DNA from: Arachis hypogaea
Taxonomy: Eukaryota; Streptophyta; Magnoliopsida; Fabales; Fabaceae
NCBI RefSeq assembly: GCF_003086295.3
Contig: NC_092053.1
Span: forward strand, 119,308,445-119,372,444
Direction: 5' to 3'
DNA length: 64,000 nucleotides
Part shown: one piece after another, positions 59,458-64,000 of the stretch
How the letters are laid out: each line of letters starts with the position of its first letter
Position numbering within the stretch: position 1 is the first letter of the stretch
The notes under the pieces: generated by a model
The model's input: only the letters and a program-made list of their open reading frames with translations
Database searches by the model: none
What the model was told of the DNA's origin: nothing
Translations under genes and position numbers: made by a program

Positions 59458-60982
59458 TACAATTACACTTTTGCAACTCTGCATAACTAACCAGCAAGTG
59501 CACTGGGTCATCCAAGTAATACCTTACGTGAGTAAGGGTCGATCCCACGGAGATTGTTGGCTTGAAGCAAGCTTATCTTGTAACTCTTAGTCAGGATATC
59601 AATAATTCTCAGATTTAATTGTAAAAAGTAAAAGAACATGAAATAAATACTTGTTATGCAGTAAGGAAGAACAGGTTGAGGCATTGGAGATGCTTTGTCT
59701 TCTGAATCTCTGCTTTCCTACTATCTTCTTCTTCATGCACGCAAGGCTCCTTCCATGGCAAGCTTTATATTGGGCATCACCGTTGTCAATGGCTACTTTC
59801 CGTCCTCTTAGTGAAAACATTCCAAATGCGCTGTCACCGCACGGCTAATCATCTGTCGGTTCTCGATCATGTCGTAATATGATCCATTGATCATTTTGCG
59901 TTTGTCACACGCCCAACAATCGTGAGTTTGAAGCTCGTCACAGTCATCCCTTTCCAGATCCTACTCAAAATACCACAGACAAGGTTTAGACGTTCCAGAT
60001 CTCAGGAATGGCTGCCAATAATTCTAGCCTATACCACGAAGGTTCCAATCTTAGATTAGAAACCCAAGAGATACACATTCAAGCTTGATTGCATGTAGAA
60101 CGGAGGTGGTTTTTAGGCACGCGTTCATAGGTGAGAATGATGATGATTGTCATGGATCATCACATTCATCAGGTTGAAGTGCGAATGAATATCTTAGAAT
60201 AGAAGCAAGCGTGATAGAATGAAAAACAGTAGTAATTGCATTAATTCATGAAGAACAGCAGAGCTCCTCACCCCCAGCAATGGGGTTTAGAGACTCTTGC
60301 TGTAGAAGATATAATATGAAACGTGCAAAGTGTCATGAGGTACAAAATGAATCACTAAAAGTAATTTTTATAGTAAACTAGTGACCTAGGGTTACAGAAA
60401 ATGAGTAAGCTAGGGTGTTTAGTGTAAAAATCCACCTCTGGGGCCCACTTGGTGTGTGCTTGGGCTGAACATTGAAGCTTTCATGTGTAGAGACTTTTCT
60501 TGGAGTTAAACGCCAGCTTTTGTGCCAGTTTGGGCGTTTAACTCCAGTTTTTATGCCAGTTCTGGCGTTAAACGCCTGAATTCTTGAGCTGACTTGGAAC
60601 GCCTGTTTGGGCCATCAAATCTCGGGCAAAGTATGGACTATTATATATTGATGGAAAGCCTAGGATGTCTACTTTCCAAGGCATTTGAGAGCGCGCTAAT
60701 TGGGCTTCTGTAGCTCCAGAAAATCCACTTTGAGTGCAGGGAGGTCAGAATCCAACAGCATCTGCAGTCCTTTTTCAGCCTCTGAATCAGATTTTTGCTC
60801 AGGTCCCTCAATTTCAGCAAGAAAATACCTGAAATCACAGAAAAAACACACAAACACATAGTAAAGTCCAAAAAAGTGAATTTCAAATAAAAACTAATAA
60901 AAATATAATAAAAATAAACTAAAATATACTAAAAACATACTAAAAACAATGCCAAAAAGCGTATAAATTATCCGCTCATCAC
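59458..60982 (-). repeat. 3' LTR of a Tat/Athila-like Ty3/gypsy element (partial element)
   Basis: On the minus strand it starts TGATGAGCGGATAATTTATACGC (or two bases earlier) and ends AATTTCGTGCA. A TTAAGTTTGGTGTTG tract precedes it in the polypurine-tract position. It is about 1.52 kb and carries several GGCGTTAAACGCC-type motifs at 60510-60600. I recall this LTR as among the commonest repeats of Arachis (possibly the FIDEL group; not verified). The other LTR is beyond the window. Confidence 0.7.
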
Positions 60983-62199
60983 AACACCAAACTTAAATTG
61001 TTGCTTGTCCCCAAGCAACTGAAAATCAAATAGGATAAAAAAAAGAGAATATACAATGAAATCCAAAAACATCTATGAAGATCAGTATTAATTAGATGAG
61101 CGGGGCTTTTAGCTTTTTGCCTCTGAACAGTTTTGGCATCTCACTTTATCCTTTGAAGTTTAGAATGATTGGCTTCTATAGGAACTCAGAATCCAGATAG
61201 TGTTATTGATTCTCCTAGTTAAATATGTTGATTCTTGAACACAGCTACTTTATGAGTCTTGGTCGTGACCCTAAGCATTTTATTTTCCAGTATTACCACC
61301 GGATACATAAATGCCACAGACACATAACTGGGTGAACCTTTTCAGATTGTGACTCAGCTTTGCTAGAGTCCCCAATTAAAGGTGTCCAGAGCTCTTAAGC
61401 ACACTCTTCTTCTTTTTTTTTGCTTTGGACCACGACTTTAACCGCTCAGTCTCAAGTTTTCACTTGACACCTTCACGCCACAAGCACATGGTTAGGGATA
61501 GCTTGGTTTAGCCACTTAGGCCAGGATTTTATTCCTGTGGGCCCTCCTATCCACTGATGCTCAAAGCCTTGGATCCTTTTTATTTTACCCTTGCCTTTTG
61601 GTTTAAAGGGCTATTGGCTTTTTCTGCTTGCTTTTTCTTTTTTTTTTCGCATATATATTTTTTTCTACAAGCCTTTCACTGCTTTTTCTTGCTTCAAGAA
61701 TCAATTTTATGATTTTTCAGATTATCAAATAACATTTCTCCTTTTTCATCATTCTTTCAAGAGCCAACAATTTTAACATTCATAAACAAAAAATTCAAAC
61801 ATATGCACTGTTCAAGCATTCATTCAGAAAACAAGAGTATTGCCACCACATCAAAATAATTAAACTATTTTAAAATTTGAAATTCATGTACTTCTTTTTC
61901 TTTTTCAATTAAAAACACTTTTTATTTAAGAAAGGTGATGGATTCATGGGACATTCATAGCTTTAAGATATAAACTTTAAATTTTATTAATCATGGAATG
62001 ACAATAAGACTCAAAAATAAATATAAGAGCAAACCAATAATAATAGAAGACAAAACAAAAAAAAAACAGAAAAATAAATGACTCTTAAAATAGACTCTTA
62101 ATAATAAAGGTTATCACGGAGTTAGGACTCAACAACCTTGATTTTGAGAAGTGGATGCTCCCTCAATCTGTGGGGTGCTTGGTCCTTCAGGGAGAGCTT
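60983..62199. other. Internal non-coding region of the LTR element
   Basis: The stretch between the LTR and the ORF contains no supported gene. It lies 3' of the ORF in element orientation and has pyrimidine-rich tracts. Confidence 0.5.
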
Positions 62200-63258
62200 C
62201 TAGCGCTTCAGCTCCTTTAGCTCACGCCCCTGCTTCTCCTGTTCCTTCAGCAGTTTGCAGAGCATGCAGTTTTGATTCTGCTGTTCTTCCTTAAGTTGTT
62301 CCATAGCTTCTTGCAGCTTGGTAACAGATGCTTCTAGGTGGGTCCAGTAGTCAATTTCAGAAATTTCTAGGAGGAACTCCTGCGCCCTCCTTTTTATGGA
62401 GTTGTCTTGAACTTGTCCTTCCATTGACTTCTTGGTGATTGGGTGTTCGATTGGAATGAATTCATCTACTCCCATCCTTACCCCAGCATCTTTACATAGC
62501 AGAGAAATTAAGCTTGGGTAGGCCAGTTTGGCTTCAGTGGAGTTCTTGTTTGCAATTGTGTAAATCTCACAAGAAATCAGGTGATGAATCTCCACTTCTT
62601 TTCCAAGCATAATACAATGGATCATCACTGCTCTTTTTACAGTGACCTCAGAGTGGTTGCTAATGGGCAATATAGAATGCCCAATGAAGTCCAGCCAGCC
62701 TCTTACAACTGGTTTGAGATCTCCCCTCTTGAGTTGGTTTGGGACACCTTTTGAATTGGTTATCCACTTAGTTCCAGGGAGGCATATGTCCTCTAGAACT
62801 TGATCCAACCCCTTATCTACTCTCACCATTCTCCTATTAAAGGATTCTGGATCATTTTGTAGTTGAGACAATTTGAAGACCTCTCTTATTTTGTCCAGAT
62901 GGAAGTAAATAAGCCTCCCTCTGACCATGGTTCGGTAGGTGTGAAACGTGATTCCAGTTATTCTCTGCTTATCTGTCAGCCACAGATTTAAGTAGAATTC
63001 CTGAACCATGTTTCTTCTAACTTTTGTCTCAGGATTGGCTAGAATTTCCCATCCTCTATTTTGAATTTGCTCTTGGATCTCCGGATATTCATCTTCTTTC
63101 AGATTAAATTTAACTTCTGGGATCACTGACCTCAGACCCATTATTTTGTGGTAATGGTCTGCATGTTCTTTGGTTAGGAACCTTTCTTGATTCCAAAGAC
63201 TCTTTGGAGTATTCTCTTTCTTGCCTCTTGATTTGGTTTGTTTTCCCTTAGGTGCCAT
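62200..63258 (-). CDS. Retroelement ORF of the 'putative plant transposon protein' type, 352 aa, intact
   Basis: A continuous frame starts MAPKGKQTKSRGKKENTPK. This start is chosen because the product then has the Lys-rich opening usual for these proteins, while the frame upstream is hydrophobic. The middle holds YLNLWLTDKQRITGITFH, RGRLIYFHLDKI, RRMVRVDKGLDQVLED, VVRGWLDFIGHSILPISN and SEVTVKRAVMIHCIMLGKEV. This is the conserved core of proteins annotated as 'putative plant transposon protein', common in legume LTR elements. The C terminus (about residues 300-352) is a Glu/Lys/Gln coiled coil. The function is unknown. It lies between an internal GGCGTTAAACGCC array and the 3' LTR, where an env-like or accessory ORF is found in related elements. 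It is uninterrupted, unlike nearly all other element genes here. Confidence 0.7.
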   Translation of the reverse strand: MAPKGKQTKSRGKKENTPKSLWNQERFLTKEHADHYHKIMGLRSVIPEVKFNLKEDEYPEIQEQIQNRGWEILANPETKVRRNMVQEFYLNLWLTDKQRITGITFHTYRTMVRGRLIYFHLDKIREVFKLSQLQNDPESFNRRMVRVDKGLDQVLEDICLPGTKWITNSKGVPNQLKRGDLKPVVRGWLDFIGHSILPISNHSEVTVKRAVMIHCIMLGKEVEIHHLISCEIYTIANKNSTEAKLAYPSLISLLCKDAGVRMGVDEFIPIEHPITKKSMEGQVQDNSIKRRAQEFLLEISEIDYWTHLEASVTKLQEAMEQLKEEQQNQNCMLCKLLKEQEKQGRELKELKR

Positions 63259-63799
63259 GATCTTGATGAGTCTTAGCTCAGTGATCACGGAAAAATACAC
63301 CAAACTTAGAGGTTTGCTTGCCCTCAAGCAAAAGAAAGGAAAGGGGAGAGAGAGGAGAAGAGGCAAATTCGAATGGTGGAGAGTAGGGGATGGCCGAATA
63401 TATATTTATAGGAGGAGGGGAGGGATTTTGAAAAATTTAAAAGAGATATGACATAGAGATATGATTGATGGAAGAAAATAAAATCATGATATGAAAAAGA
63501 TGAGATTTGTAATTGAATAAGATATAAAGATGTTAAATCTGAAAATTTTGGTTATGCATCTAAGAATTAAGAGATGATATGATGAGTTGAAAAAGATTTG
63601 GAAAGAAATTAAGAAGATAATTGAGTTTTTGAAGAAGATTTGGGAAGGATTTGAAAGAAAATTGAAAAGAGATTTAGAAAATGTTTGAATTTTTGAAAAT
63701 TGAGGGTGAATGAGGAAAGTTTGAAACATGTTTATGCAGAAAAGTATGAATCAAAACATGAAAATTTGAAAAAATTTGAAGTTGGAAACAAAATCTCCT
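63259..63799. other. Internal non-coding region upstream of the retroelement ORF
   Basis: Purine-rich on + (GAAGA, TTTGAAAA motifs). No gene was recognised. Confidence 0.45.
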
Positions 63800-64000
63800 C
63801 CCTCTGCCTTTCTGGCGTTAAACGCCCATAATGGTATCCATTCTGGCGTTTAACGCCCAGCCAGGTACCCTGGCTGGCGTTAAACGCCAGAAACCCCTTT
63901 ATCACTGGGCATTTTTCTGAACGCCCAGGATGCTGCAATTCTGGCGTTAAACGCCCAGAATGGTACCTTTACTGGCGTTAAATGCCCAGAATGGTACCCA
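63800..64000. repeat. Array of GGCGTTAAACGCC palindromes
   Basis: Six or seven copies of CTGGCGTTAAACGCCCAG and close variants (GGCGTTTAACGCC, GGCGTTAAATGCC) occur in 200 bp, spaced by 20-30 bp often containing AATGGTACC. The array continues past the window edge. Related motifs lie in the LTR at 60510-60600. Confidence 0.9.

Noticed and set aside
63800..64000. CRISPR-like array of spaced repeats
   Set aside because: This is a plant genome with short palindromic motifs of uneven spacing inside an LTR element; there are no cas genes and no uniform repeat-spacer structure.

Overview
The window looks like plant nuclear DNA from a legume, most probably peanut or a wild relative (Arachis). The basis is its AT-rich, intron-containing structure, a plastid aromatic (flavonoid/stilbenoid-type) prenyltransferase gene, and repeats that I recall as typical of Arachis: an LTR starting TGATGAGCGGATAATTT, the GGCGTTAAACGCC palindromes, and a Mutator-type MITE flanked by a 9-bp duplication. 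The genus call rests on memory of these repeats, not on a search.

Only one host gene is convincing. On the minus strand, 12390 to 2705, a 12-exon gene for a UbiA-family membrane prenyltransferase can be assembled with GT-AG junctions throughout and an uninterrupted 395-codon reading frame. Its introns carry a SINE and two copies of one MITE family. Around it lie a CACTA 3' end (1-986), a MITE (1165-1334), a second MITE (14461-15000), and dead FAR1-like and C48-peptidase-like fragments.

From 17.4 kb on, the window is almost entirely transposable elements. A short gag-only Ty3/gypsy element (LTRs of 511 bp) is split in its 3' LTR by a 3,583-bp solo LTR flanked by GGTAC. Two tRNA-type SINEs, a 1.1-kb fold-back element, a LINE remnant and the 3' half of a second CACTA element follow (25-30 kb). 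The stretch 30-40 kb is very AT-rich and contains a possible solo LTR, a 2-kb fold-back element, a perfect 76-bp palindrome, a fold-back element with a GC-rich centre and a second LINE remnant.

The right third is a deep nest. A degenerate MULE-like unit (a MURA N-terminal region on + and a plant-mobile-domain gene on -) was entered by a CACTA element with ACCGTCGGATTT subterminal repeats. That CACTA was entered by an 11.8-kb Tekay-type chromovirus with intact LTRs and a CCAGT target duplication. A second CACTA of the same family sits 0.7 kb further right in the same host gene and is itself cut by a further LTR element that runs off the window. That last element carries an intact 352-codon ORF of the kind called 'putative plant transposon protein'. 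No bacterial-type operons, CRISPR arrays, rRNA genes or genuine tRNA genes were seen.
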